Source: a virus. From it: a DNA stretch of 27,727 nt. Position numbers and translations under genes: made by a program. The DNA is taken from positions 1-27,727 of IMG/VR virus record IMGVR_UViG_3300042914_000971. One strand, written 5' to 3'. The notes beneath the pieces were generated by a model that was not told the DNA's origin, searched no databases, and saw only the letters and a list, made by a program, of their open reading frames with translations. Below are positions 7,405-15,059 of the stretch, one piece after another (position 1 is the stretch's first letter; each line of letters begins with the position of its first letter).

Positions 7405-7857
7405 TTACTCAACGCCGTCAATGGCGTTCTGCATGACGGCTTCAAGGTTGGCTTGCAGGGTTTCCTTCATGGCTGCCTTGTTCTGAAAATAGGCCAGCCA
7501 CGCGAACCGGCGGGCCACAACTTTTCCACGGCCCGCACGCGGGGGCGTGCCGAGCTCCAGATACGGGCTGTGCGGGGCCACGCCCGACTTGTAGCCAACC
7601 AGCCCCACGACCGTCAGCCGTGACTTGCCACCATATTTTCGCACAACAGTGCCGGGCGACGCACGAAGCCTGCCAGTGCGGACCTTGGCTCCTAAGACGT
7701 TCTTTCGCAGTGCCCACAGGGCAGGCTGCAGTGCGTGATCGACGGCTTCCACAACCTCAGACGGCTCAACCTGAAAGGCTTCCGCCAATGCCTTTTCCTT
7801 GAGCCAGCGGGCATCTTTGGCCGTCGTGTTGATTTTGAACGTGACTTCTCGTGCCAT
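7405..7857 (-). CDS. HK97 gp10-like head-tail/tail completion protein
   Basis: The 150-residue product has the HK97 gp10-like layout: an N-terminal helix-rich region (QVEPSEVVEAVDHALQPAL), then KVRTGRLRASPGT, a beta segment (RLTVVGLVGYKSGVAPHSPYLELGT) and a C-terminal helix (MKETLQANLEAVMQNAI). The Y-x-E-x-G-T element with a preceding RTGRL is characteristic. Such proteins complete the head-tail junction or the tail end. The ATG at 7857 shares a base with the upstream stop (TGATG); a GTG one codon earlier is possible. Confidence 0.8.
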   Translation of the reverse strand: MAREVTFKINTTAKDARWLKEKALAEAFQVEPSEVVEAVDHALQPALWALRKNVLGAKVRTGRLRASPGTVVRKYGGKSRLTVVGLVGYKSGVAPHSPYLELGTPPRAGRGKVVARRFAWLAYFQNKAAMKETLQANLEAVMQNAIDGVE

Positions 7858-8279
7858 CACGTTGCCTCATTGATTCGGAAGTCAAACGTCTGCACTACTG
7901 AGTAGTACGGCAGCATCTGGTCATCGGCTGGCAAGTCCACACCGTCAGCTTCAGTCTGTAGCGTGCTGCGTTGGATCGTCACGCCGGCCGTCGTGCCAGT
8001 CCAGCCATCCACCGCCAGGCGTACCGCTCGAGCAATCGACTTCACGCTCGTGTACGAAGTTCCGTACGTGGTCAGCTGCAGCGTCACCACGGGATTGCCG
8101 ACGTTGCCGGCGAGCGACTGGGGACGCTCCACCGCAGTCCGTTGATACACAATCAGCGGCAGCGGCGCGCCCTGTGGGGCAATCAGCGGGTATACCCGCG
8201 TGCTGATGAGCGAAGAGACGGCCGTGCGGCTCGTCAGGCGTGCGTACAGAAATGCTTCTGGGGCTTCGGGCAGGCTCAT
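7857..8279 (-). CDS. Tail completion/terminator protein (DUF3168-like)
   Basis: A 140-residue protein with ATG at 8279 behind AAGGAA. The opening (ALYARLTS-type: EAFLYARLTSRTAVSSLIST) followed by RVYPLIAPQGAPLPLIVYQR is the classic start of the DUF3168 / HK97 gp11-like tail terminator family. A later segment with V.SIARAVRLAVDGWTG and a final DFRI strand also fit. The protein caps the tail tube and joins it to the head. Gene order (adaptor, this, gp10-like, tube) is close to usual, with gp10-like and terminator swapped compared with some phages. Confidence 0.82.
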   Translation of the reverse strand: MSLPEAPEAFLYARLTSRTAVSSLISTRVYPLIAPQGAPLPLIVYQRTAVERPQSLAGNVGNPVVTLQLTTYGTSYTSVKSIARAVRLAVDGWTGTTAGVTIQRSTLQTEADGVDLPADDQMLPYYSVVQTFDFRINEAT

Positions 8280-8289
8280 GGCGTGTTCC

Positions 8290-8880
8290 TTATGCCACCG
8301 TTACCGGATCTGAAAGCGGTCCATCCCCAACGGCGTTCACGGCGCGGACTTGCATCACGGAACCGACTACATACGTGTCCGAACTAGATTCGGTCCACGG
8401 TGCGTCGCCGCCGTCAGGCTCCACTAGCTCACCGTTTCTGTAGAGCTTGTACCCCGTGAGAGCAGAACCGCCGTCACTGGGAGTTGTCCACTGAATGGGA
8501 TCGACATCCCTAGCGGTATAAATCACAGGAGCGGAAGGAACAGTGGGCACGAAAGATGCGTCTCTTTTTTCAGTGCAGACGATTTCCTGATAATCCAACC
8601 TGTCGTGTTCCGTTATTTGGCCGATCTCCAGAACCCTGTTTCGGTACACAATCCGCATGGCTGACGTGAGACCGTTGAGGTAACGAATCCGCACCTTGTG
8701 GCTCATGAATCCAACGGCTTCGGCGTACCGCTCAGTTTCTCGAGCCGACAGCGGCTGCACGTCGGCCCACACGGTGGCAAAGGTGGACCACGTTAGCACC
8801 GGCTCGCCAACTTCGTTCGCCGTTGGAGACGGTTGCTGAATCGTCACACGGGTCCACATTTTTCCAGCCGGAAGCATCAT
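8290..8880 (-). CDS. Head-tail adaptor (stopper) fused to a fibronectin type III domain
   Basis: The first ~110 residues match the head-tail joining/stopper family (SPP1 gp16 type): RVTIQQPSPTANEVGEPVLTW.TFATVWADVQPLSARE, then FMSHKVRIRYL and RVLEIGQITEHDR. The last ~85 residues form a fibronectin type III unit: PSAPVI, a Trp strand (IQWTTPSDGGSALTGYKLYR), and a closing VRAVNAVGDGPLSDPVTV. Adding an Ig-like or FN3 surface domain to a virion protein is known in phages and is thought to aid contact with surfaces or glycans. The ATG at 8880 shares its A with the previous stop (TGATG); a GGGGGAG site lies upstream. Confidence 0.83.
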   Translation of the reverse strand: MMLPAGKMWTRVTIQQPSPTANEVGEPVLTWSTFATVWADVQPLSARETERYAEAVGFMSHKVRIRYLNGLTSAMRIVYRNRVLEIGQITEHDRLDYQEIVCTEKRDASFVPTVPSAPVIYTARDVDPIQWTTPSDGGSALTGYKLYRNGELVEPDGGDAPWTESSSDTYVVGSVMQVRAVNAVGDGPLSDPVTVA

Positions 8881-9560
8881 CAGCAATAACTCCCCCACCG
8901 CAGCGTGTTGAGCATCGCTTTGACGCCAAACGGAACCTCATTCAAGGCCGCCTCTTGGGCTGCGTCACGGTTGCTCCACAGTTGCGAGACGATCAGGAGA
9001 ATGGCGGACTTCACCGGGGCCGGCACGCTCGTGCCATCAGATGAGTAGCCAGCCCACCACGTCACCGTGACGCTGTTCTGATCAACAAGGTGCGAGGGCC
9101 ACGTCTGGCCGTACAGCGGGCGGCAAACCCCCGGCGTGGCCTGGCGGTCCACTCGGTACGCAGTGGCGTCCAACGTAGCCGTGGTGCCGCTCACAGCGGG
9201 CGTGTACGTGATCGTGATGGCCGTGGCCGTTCCGGCCGTCACCATCGGCGGGCGTGGCAACTCCAAGTCCAACTGCGGCACGGTGCCTTGGCGGCCGTCA
9301 ATGTTGTTGCCGTCCGCCTTCAAGCCAAACTGCACCGGCGAGCCGATGGCCCCGTAGAACGAGTCCACGCGCATCTGCCACCGCGTATTACAAAACGTCC
9401 GGTCGCAATAATCCTCAGCCCAACGGGTAGCCGCCGTGATAAGGTTGCCAATCAGGGCATCGTCGTCTGTGTTGTCGATGCGCAGGTGCAGCTTGGCCTC
9501 TGCTAGCGTTACGGGGTTGCTGGCGGGTTCCGTACTGCGAATAAGGCTGCGGTATCTCAT
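8880..9560 (-). CDS. Head-tail connector protein (gp6-like)
   Basis: A 226-residue protein with the gp6/YqbG-like opening PVTLAEAKLHLRIDN.DDDALIGNLITAATRWAEDYCDRTF, followed by a beta insert and a C-terminal helix pair (PVKSAILLIVSQLWSNRDAA, then VPFGVKAMLNTLRW). Such proteins form the ring below the portal. ATG at 9560 overlaps the preceding stop by four bases. It is about twice the usual length of HK97 gp6 because of the Thr-rich beta insert (residues ~60-170), as in the longer connectors of other phages. Confidence 0.88.
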   Translation of the reverse strand: MRYRSLIRSTEPASNPVTLAEAKLHLRIDNTDDDALIGNLITAATRWAEDYCDRTFCNTRWQMRVDSFYGAIGSPVQFGLKADGNNIDGRQGTVPQLDLELPRPPMVTAGTATAITITYTPAVSGTTATLDATAYRVDRQATPGVCRPLYGQTWPSHLVDQNSVTVTWWAGYSSDGTSVPAPVKSAILLIVSQLWSNRDAAQEAALNEVPFGVKAMLNTLRWGSYC

Positions 9561-9772
9561 CGGCGCTTTCTCCTGCGCGGTGCGTCTGCGGTTTCCACGT
9601 CGCGGCGCTCAACGGTCGCCACCTCGAGCAGGGGCTGCTCCTCGACGTGATTGACGGCGTAGCCATGCAGCACAAGGCTCTTGGCTGGCCCCTTGTCCAT
9701 CACGATCACGTCACCGCGTCTGTACGCTTGGTAGGGCCGAACGAAACGGATACGGGATTGGTCATCTCTCAT
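9557..9772 (-). CDS. Small basic hypothetical protein
   Basis: A 71-residue protein between the glycosyltransferase-like gene and the connector, with four-base overlaps (ATGA) on both sides, so it is translated as part of the chain. It holds a short beta core (RIRFVRPYQAYRRGDVIVMD, with GPAKSLVLHGYA) and a very basic end (RRRKRR). The core resembles small phage proteins placed next to connectors that contain a YRRGD-type strand. Function unknown. Confidence 0.7.
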   Translation of the reverse strand: MRDDQSRIRFVRPYQAYRRGDVIVMDKGPAKSLVLHGYAVNHVEEQPLLEVATVERRDVETADAPRRRKRR

Positions 9773-10530
9773 GCGTTCATCTCCCCGTGTTCAATGCTGC
9801 CCCACGCCTCGGGCGGCCTGCGGCCACCCTTGTTCCAGTAGTCGCTGGGGCTCTGGTAGACGGGTTTGAGGTCTCTTCCCGGCCACGTAAATTTCAACTC
9901 TGCGTGGCCGATCGCCACCTGCGGGGCAATGCCCAGCGTGTTGCCAGCGGCCTTGAACTGACGCCAGAAGTGAATGTCAGGGTCCGTCCTTGTCACCTCG
10001 CCGGCAGGGGCGTCACCCCAATGGCCATCTGGCCTGGGCGTGCCCAGGAACCACGGCGTTGCCGTCCGCTTGAGTGCTGACGAGCGAATGAGCGTGCAGC
10101 CAAAGTGGGCAGTTTCGACGGGCTGAATCACCGCCTCAAACCATGCGTTGGGCAGCTGAACCATGCCAATGGTGCCGTCGTGCCCCTCGGGCGTGAACAT
10201 AGGCACGCCCTCGTCACGCTTCGTCTGCAGCGGGGCCACAGCGTCGTACCCGCTGATCAGCGCCGCCGTCATCAGCCGTTGGATGGTGTCGGCCTCGTAC
10301 ACGCTGTCGAAATCGACAACTAGAACCCAGTCAGTCCGTTCAATCATGTCCAGCAGGACACGATCTAGGCACTGTTCCCAGAATGCCCCCGTGAACTTGG
10401 TAGGGCGAATGTTCAGCGGCAGCAGGCTCTGCATCGTGCAGAAGAAGTTGTCTTGAAAGCCCAAGCGGGGCACAGAGAACGCCGCTTCGACGCGCAGATC
10501 GTGCTCGATGTTGCCTACGCGAAACTTCAC
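9769..10530 (-). CDS. Glycosyltransferase-like protein in the head-tail gene block
   Basis: A 253-residue protein of GT-A type, with GTG start behind AAGGAG (6 bases). It has a hydrophobic strand leading to an acidic metal site (WVLVVDFDSVYEADTIQRL, DFDS at about residues 73-76), a GYDAVAP strand, HFGCTLIRSSALK, and DPDIHFWRQFKAAGN near the end, an order typical of family 2-like glycosyltransferases of phages. The donor and acceptor are unknown. It lies just after the terminator behind the decoration gene and before the connector, so sugar addition to a capsid or connector protein is a reasonable inference. Confidence 0.75.
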   Translation of the reverse strand: MKFRVGNIEHDLRVEAAFSVPRLGFQDNFFCTMQSLLPLNIRPTKFTGAFWEQCLDRVLLDMIERTDWVLVVDFDSVYEADTIQRLMTAALISGYDAVAPLQTKRDEGVPMFTPEGHDGTIGMVQLPNAWFEAVIQPVETAHFGCTLIRSSALKRTATPWFLGTPRPDGHWGDAPAGEVTRTDPDIHFWRQFKAAGNTLGIAPQVAIGHAELKFTWPGRDLKPVYQSPSDYWNKGGRRPPEAWGSIEHGEMNA

Positions 10531-10544
10531 GAGTGCTCCTTGGT

Positions 10545-10596
10545 AAACGCCAAACGGGCGGCCGGGCGAACCCAGCCGCCCGCTGTTGGGCGTTTT
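10545..10596 (-). terminator. Strong hairpin terminator after the decoration gene
   Basis: In the 83-base gap between the decoration gene and the glycosyltransferase-like gene, an AAACGCC...GGGCGTTTT frame encloses a second stem (CGGGCGGC with GCCGCCCG) closed by GGG-TTCG-CCC on the minus strand. T runs follow the stem on both strands (three T on minus, four on plus), so it could end transcription either way. Partial read-through would lower expression of connector and tail genes relative to the capsid. Confidence 0.75.
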
Positions 10597-10613
10597 ATCA
10601 AGCGTGTCCAGCG

Positions 10614-11045
10614 TCAGAGGCTGGCGTAGTTGTTCACGCCAGCCGTGGTGGCGTCAGTCGAGAACGATTCGGCCTTGCTAAGCCGGGCATTGGTGACAAC
10701 CGCCACCGTGTTGCCGGGGCTCGTCACCACCGTCAGGTAACGCTTGCGGCCACGCAGGTCGATATTGAAACGAGCCACAGCCCCGACGTTCGCGCCGGTC
10801 GTGCTGCCGGCACCAGCCGTCACCGAAAGGCCGGACACGTCCGCTTGGCCGGAGCCACTGGCGTCCGACTCCTGCACCTTCAGCACGCTGGCGTAGGACG
10901 AGGTGGCCGCCGTGAACGGCGAGAACACCACATCAATGGCCGCATACTTGAAACCGAGCGTGTCGATCTCGTGCGAGTGCGTGGCCGAAGCCGCAACGCT
11001 CGCCGCAGCCTTCGTCACGCTCTTATTGCCGCTGGCATGGTTCAT
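10614..11045 (-). CDS. Putative head decoration protein
   Basis: A 143-residue protein following the major capsid gene and preceding a strong terminator, the usual place and expression context of a capsid decoration or accessory head protein. It is rich in Ala, Ser, Thr and Val, with a beta-type C-terminal half (RGRKRYLTVVTSPGNTVAVV) and no catalytic motif. The composition (GRKRYLTV with NTVAVVTNARLSKAES) recurs in small proteins that follow HK97-type capsid genes. AGGAG lies upstream of the ATG, at a rather long 11-base spacing. Confidence 0.65.
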   Translation of the reverse strand: MNHASGNKSVTKAAASVAASATHSHEIDTLGFKYAAIDVVFSPFTAATSSYASVLKVQESDASGSGQADVSGLSVTAGAGSTTGANVGAVARFNIDLRGRKRYLTVVTSPGNTVAVVTNARLSKAESFSTDATTAGVNNYASL

Positions 11046-11079
11046 GGTTCAAAGTTCTCCTGGGAAGGGTGAGTCAGGT

Positions 11080-12477
11080 TCAGGCAAGCTTAAGAGCCAC
11101 GACCGGGCCAGCTTCGGTGGTTGAGCCGAGCGAGTGCACGTTGATGTCGAGCCGCTGGATGGCACGGAAGGCAGTCTGGTCCGCCTCGAAGTAGCGATCA
11201 GTGCTGGACGCAACCTGCATGTCGGACTTCACCGCCATGATTCCAGCCAGCGACAGGTCGCCAACGTAGGCAGCGATCGTGCCTGTGGTGGGGGCCGCAG
11301 TCATCTTGAGAACCCACACGACTGGCAGGCCAAGGAACGTGTTGGGCGTGCCCTGAGCGAGGTTCGCAGCCGTGTTGCCGCCCGACAGAGCACCGATGGT
11401 GCCGCTGCCAGCCGTGCCGCTCGACAGCATCATGCGCTGCACGCTGTTGTGATAGACGCTGGGGTGCATGTACCAGGCCGAGGTGCCGATGGCGTAGCGG
11501 GGAAGCTTCGCCAGAGCACCGAGGTAGTCGTCAATGTCCAGGGCCGCAATCGACGTGTTGCCGGTGGCTGCCGTTGCAATCGACGCGGTGTGCGTGCCGT
11601 CATCAATCTGCACGAGGCCACGGATACCGCCGTAGGTGCTGGTGCCGGTGCCGTTGAACGCGGCATCGTCAATCGCACCCGAAAGCGAGGTGGCGTATTC
11701 CTGTGCCAGCCACGACGCAACCGAGATGGCATTGTCGGCCAGGAGCTCGTTGCTGACCTTGGTGGCACAGGCCAGCTTCTTGGCCACCAGCTGCACCATC
11801 GTTGCGGTCGGGTCGCTCGTCGTGATGGTGCTGTTCTCGCCCAGCCAGTACGAGGTCACGCCGGTCAGGCGGCGAGGTACCAGAAGGGTATCGCTCGACA
11901 TGGTGACGTTTTGGAACACGTTCATTGCCACGCCGAACTTTTCAACAAGGCGAATGATGGTGTTGCTGAAGTCCTCAAACACGAGAGCACCGCCGAGGCT
12001 GTTCACCTGGCCGCCCATGTCGCGGTACTCAGCGCCGAGGTGGTCCGAGCACCACTGCCGGGCGTTCCGGTCACCGAAGTGGGCCTTGAGCCACTGGCCG
12101 CAGCGGTGGGCCATTTCGGGCGACTCAAAAATGCCGGGCTTGTAGCCACGGGTCGAAATGGGCTCAATGCGGGTCTTCACGTCGGTTGTCTCCACGGGTG
12201 CAGCGCGGTGCAGAACCTTGAGCAGTTCAGCCTTGCGGGCCTCAGCGGCCTCGCTCTTGGCAATCGCGGCCTTGATCCGCTCAGCCTTGGCGAGCAGGGC
12301 GTCGTACTTGGCCTGTCGGGCCTCAATGGCCTCAACGGCGGATCGCTCGCCCTCGACGGGCATGGCGTCGGCGTTCTCAACAGCCTCGTCAGCAGCAACC
12401 TCTTCATCGAGCATGCCGAGCTCAGCGAGAGTGGCGGCGAGTTCGTCGAGAAGTTCCTTAACCTTGCTGGCGGCCAT
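11080..12477 (-). CDS. Major capsid protein (HK97 fold)
   Basis: The 465-residue product has a helical, charged N-terminal region (about residues 1-95; KELLDELAATLAELG and AEAIEARQAKYDALLAKAE-type helices) like the HK97 delta scaffold domain, then the capsid domain: MGGQVNSLGGALVFEDFSNTIIR, VPRRLTG...WLGENSTI, FNGTGTSTYGGIRGL and AYVGDLSLAGIMAVKSDMQV. It ends with RAIQRLDINVHS. In HK97 the delta domain is cut off by the head protease encoded just upstream; a similar cut near residues 95-110 is likely. The ATG at 12477 has AGGAG upstream; a GTG at 12519 is less likely. Confidence 0.93.
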   Translation of the reverse strand: MAASKVKELLDELAATLAELGMLDEEVAADEAVENADAMPVEGERSAVEAIEARQAKYDALLAKAERIKAAIAKSEAAEARKAELLKVLHRAAPVETTDVKTRIEPISTRGYKPGIFESPEMAHRCGQWLKAHFGDRNARQWCSDHLGAEYRDMGGQVNSLGGALVFEDFSNTIIRLVEKFGVAMNVFQNVTMSSDTLLVPRRLTGVTSYWLGENSTITTSDPTATMVQLVAKKLACATKVSNELLADNAISVASWLAQEYATSLSGAIDDAAFNGTGTSTYGGIRGLVQIDDGTHTASIATAATGNTSIAALDIDDYLGALAKLPRYAIGTSAWYMHPSVYHNSVQRMMLSSGTAGSGTIGALSGGNTAANLAQGTPNTFLGLPVVWVLKMTAAPTTGTIAAYVGDLSLAGIMAVKSDMQVASSTDRYFEADQTAFRAIQRLDINVHSLGSTTEAGPVVALKLA

Positions 12478-12565
12478 GTGTGTGGCTCCTGTGTGCGGTA
12501 GGTGGTGACCTATTCGCACGGTAGAGCCTTGGCTGGCACTCCTTGCAGAATGCGTGCTGCGAGTA

Positions 12566-12583
12566 GTTACCTAGTTAGGTAAC
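12566..12583. promoter_or_regulatory. Perfect 8+8 palindrome before the capsid gene
   Basis: The sequence GTTACCTAGTTAGGTAAC is an exact inverted repeat of 8 bases around a 2-base centre. It overlaps the stop codon of the zinc-ribbon gene and lies about 90 bases before the capsid ATG. Length and symmetry suit a protein-binding operator better than a transcription terminator: the stem is AT-rich and no T run follows. Which protein, if any, binds here is unknown. Confidence 0.5.
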
Positions 12584-12747
12584 GAGCGCCGGCGAATCTC
12601 GCACGACTTCACGCACTGCTTCGCAGTGTGCCGGCAGTTCGGGCACCGCAGATACCTCGTGCAGACGTTCGCCTTTTCCACAGACGCATACACGCCAAGA
12701 CGTGCAGAGCGGCAGTGGCCGCAGACATCACCCGACTTTGTGGCCAT
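12571..12747 (-). CDS. Small zinc-ribbon protein (58 aa)
   Basis: This short frame begins at ATG 12747, inside the end of the protease gene (20-base overlap), with a GAGG element before it, and ends with TAG at 12571. The protein has a CGHC pair (Cys9, Cys12), a CPNC pair (Cys35, Cys38), additional Cys29, Cys45 and Cys49, and a basic tail. Paired CxxC knuckles spaced this way make a zinc ribbon, often binding nucleic acid (as in Com- or Ogr-like phage regulators). It lies between protease and capsid genes, where late-gene control would be logical, but this is inference. Confidence 0.7.
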   Translation of the reverse strand: MATKSGDVCGHCRSARLGVYASVEKANVCTRYLRCPNCRHTAKQCVKSCEIRRRSLPN

Positions 12748-13708
12748 GCTGCCTCAGAAACCTACGAATCGCCTTCTCAGACTTCGCATCCCGTCGAAGT
12801 TCCGGCAGCTTCAGCGCCGGTCGGTGCGATTGTAGAAACCGCTCATAACTGCGAACTGCTACGCCCGTGGTGGCCTGCTCATACGCTGGCGTCAGGACTG
12901 GGCTAACGTCATAGACGCCCTCCACCTCATGCACGCTGCGGATTGCCGTGCCGTCTTCGTCTTTGTCCCACGACTCCTGGCCAATGACGAAAGCGAAGCT
13001 TGAGCCCCACACGTCACCTCGAGCGATGAGCGTGGAAAGATCCCGGCCCAGCTGCGTGTCAGGCACCTCAACGCTGTACCGCATGCCCTCGTCATCGGTG
13101 TCCACCGTCAACGTGCCGCTGCGGGTTGATCCCAGCACGTAGTTGGGGTCGTGGTTCCACAGGGCAACGACGGGGTGCGCCTGCTCTTTGAGGGCACGAG
13201 TAAACGCCCCCGGCATAATCTGCTCGCGGAACGTGCCCAGCATCGTGCTGCGTACGTTGTACTTGGCCGCATAGCCCCCGATATACGCCTTGCCGGCTTC
13301 TCGGGTTTCGAGCGTCAGCGGAAGAGCCACGCAGCGGCGTTCCATTTCGATGTTCATGTTTCGGCCCTCGTTGTCTGCGGCATCCATCTGCCGAGTGAGT
13401 TTGTTTGCCCATGCCTGGCCGGGATCGCCGCCCCACAGAGCCCAGGCGATACGCCCAGCACTGGGAAACCCGTCTTGGCTTGGCTGGAATCCTTGGCCCT
13501 TCTTGTCCACCTCATGACGAGCGAAATACGACGCCATGCGGCGTGCAGTGTCGGGGCTGATATTCGTGCCGTTGGACAAGTCACGAGCACGGGCCACGCC
13601 AATGCCTGTTCCGCCACGGTTGAACTCGTCGCGCCATGCCAGCCCTCTGGCGGCCTCCTTGCGGACACCATCAGGTGGCGTGAAGTCGATGTTGTCGTAC
13701 TTAGCCAT
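12728..13708 (-). CDS. HK97-type prohead protease with extra N-terminal domain
   Basis: Residues ~120-290 carry the U35 prohead protease pattern: YIGGYAAKYNVRS, LGTFREQIMPGAFTRAL, WNHDPNYVLGST (His186 as catalytic candidate), DVWGSSFAF (Ser236/237) and DVSPVLTPAYEQA. Residues 1-108 form a separate, highly conserved-looking module (VRKEAARGLAWRDEFNRGG, VARARDLSNGTNISPDTARR, FPSAGRIAWALWGGDPGQAW) that I know as an N-terminal addition in other phage proteases and portal-region proteins; its role is not known. An internal ATG at 13357 (Met118) has GAGGG 8 bases upstream and could make protease without this domain. The gene overlaps the portal end by 8 bases. Confidence 0.88.
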   Translation of the reverse strand: MAKYDNIDFTPPDGVRKEAARGLAWRDEFNRGGTGIGVARARDLSNGTNISPDTARRMASYFARHEVDKKGQGFQPSQDGFPSAGRIAWALWGGDPGQAWANKLTRQMDAADNEGRNMNIEMERRCVALPLTLETREAGKAYIGGYAAKYNVRSTMLGTFREQIMPGAFTRALKEQAHPVVALWNHDPNYVLGSTRSGTLTVDTDDEGMRYSVEVPDTQLGRDLSTLIARGDVWGSSFAFVIGQESWDKDEDGTAIRSVHEVEGVYDVSPVLTPAYEQATTGVAVRSYERFLQSHRPALKLPELRRDAKSEKAIRRFLRQHGHKVG

Positions 13709-15059
13709 TTGGCTTCTTGCGGGGCTTGCGAGAGCGTGGCATTGGGCTAACAGGCTTAACGGAACCTTCCGGCGGCGTCGTGCCGTTCAACAAATCGTCC
13801 GTGTACGACTGGGGCAGGTTGTCGGCCGGGGCGGGCTCGCCAGCGTTGCCCACGCTGGCATCTGCCGCGATGCCCTGCATCGTGGTCAAGTTCATCTGCA
13901 TGTACCGCTGATCGCCTTCTGGGCCGATCGGGTTCATGTTCAAAACCTCGCGGCACTCGTTGACGCTGTAGATGCCGGTGGTGAGCATCGTCTGCAGCCA
14001 CGCACCTTGGGCGGCCAAGTCGCCACGCAGCAGGCCACGGGTATCGAACTCAGCGAAGTACACCTCGTCCTGCGTCACCAAGTCGCGTGTGATGGCGGAT
14101 TCCCAACGGCGAAACCACGGCAACAGCGTCTGCTGCACCAAGTCGATGGCGGCCTGCTCCTGGCTCGCGTATCCCACTTTGGTTTTGTCTTGGACATACG
14201 ACGGGTCAACGCGGTAGGCCCGGCATATCTCAACCGTCTGATACGCCCGCGTCTCAAGGAACTGGCTCGCCTCGTTGCTTGCTTGCACGTCCTTCCAGTG
14301 AACACCCTGCGGCAGCACTGCCGTTCTATGAGCCCGGTCAGCGCCCCTGTGAATTCTCTCAAACTGCTCACGCAAACGCTCGGCAGTCTCAACCGTGATC
14401 GGGTTGTCGCTTTCCATCAGCCCCGACAGCCGGCAGGCGTTGCCGAAGTACGATCCGCCGTGAGCCTCAAGGGCTTGGGCCAGGGCGATAGCGTCACGCG
14501 AGAGCGTGATGGGCAGCATTCCAGTCACGCCGTCTTGGCTCAGCCACCGCAGGTGGAAAATCTGATCCTGCCGGTAGTACGACTCGGTGCCGTTCTGCTC
14601 TCGGTAGCAGTACCGCAGCGTGCCGTCCTCCAGCTGCTTCACCGTCATGCGGCTGGGGTGCAGCGGCCAGAGCTCAGTGACAGCCCCGGCGGAACCGCTG
14701 CGGATCTCAGCGTAGGCGTTGCCGTACAGCAGGCAGTGAGCCGTCAGCATCTCGCGGAACTCAAACGACGTTTGCCAGCCGTTGGGTGCCTGCGAAAGAA
14801 TCCGATACAGCGGCAGATCGCGGGCACGCTCTTTGCCGCCCTCTTGCAGACGACGATACAGGTGCAGCGGAATCGTGGCCACGTTTTCGGCAATCAGCCG
14901 CACGCAGGCCAGCACCGCCGAGCACATCAGCGCCGTTTCAGGCGTGATGCGAACCCCGGCCGGGCCTCGAGCAGGTGACTCGCTCCACCCGTCGCCGTAC
15001 GAGCCACGCAGATCAATGATGCGGTACGACTTCTCGGGCGTCTCGGCGTTGGCAATCAT
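13701..15059 (-). CDS. Portal protein (HK97 family)
   Basis: The 452-residue protein matches HK97-type portals in size and order of motifs: ALMCSAVLACVRLIAENVATIPLHLYRR at the start, then FREMLTAHCLLYGNAYAEI, WPLHPSRM, the IFHLRWLSQDG region, and QEQAAIDLVQQTLLPWFRRWE followed by a C-terminal NECREVLNMNPIGPEGD segment. Twelve copies form the ring at one capsid vertex through which DNA enters and leaves. The start overlaps the terminase stop by four bases (ATGA). The last ~60 residues are Pro/basic-rich. Confidence 0.94.
   Translation of the reverse strand: MIANAETPEKSYRIIDLRGSYGDGWSESPARGPAGVRITPETALMCSAVLACVRLIAENVATIPLHLYRRLQEGGKERARDLPLYRILSQAPNGWQTSFEFREMLTAHCLLYGNAYAEIRSGSAGAVTELWPLHPSRMTVKQLEDGTLRYCYREQNGTESYYRQDQIFHLRWLSQDGVTGMLPITLSRDAIALAQALEAHGGSYFGNACRLSGLMESDNPITVETAERLREQFERIHRGADRAHRTAVLPQGVHWKDVQASNEASQFLETRAYQTVEICRAYRVDPSYVQDKTKVGYASQEQAAIDLVQQTLLPWFRRWESAITRDLVTQDEVYFAEFDTRGLLRGDLAAQGAWLQTMLTTGIYSVNECREVLNMNPIGPEGDQRYMQMNLTTMQGIAADASVGNAGEPAPADNLPQSYTDDLLNGTTPPEGSVKPVSPMPRSRKPRKKPNG

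Noticed and set aside
11134-12501. 455-residue open frame on the plus strand
   Set aside because: It is the antisense of the major capsid gene, where GC-rich codon bias keeps the opposite frame open; it has no protein-like motifs and no ribosome binding site.
12478-12519. GTG at 12519 as the capsid start
   Set aside because: The ATG at 12477 has AGGAG at suitable distance and begins the expected helical delta domain; the longer form adds a non-conserved leader.
13536-14978. 480-residue open frame on the plus strand
   Set aside because: Antisense to portal and protease genes, which have clear family motifs; low-complexity Leu/Arg/His-rich translation.
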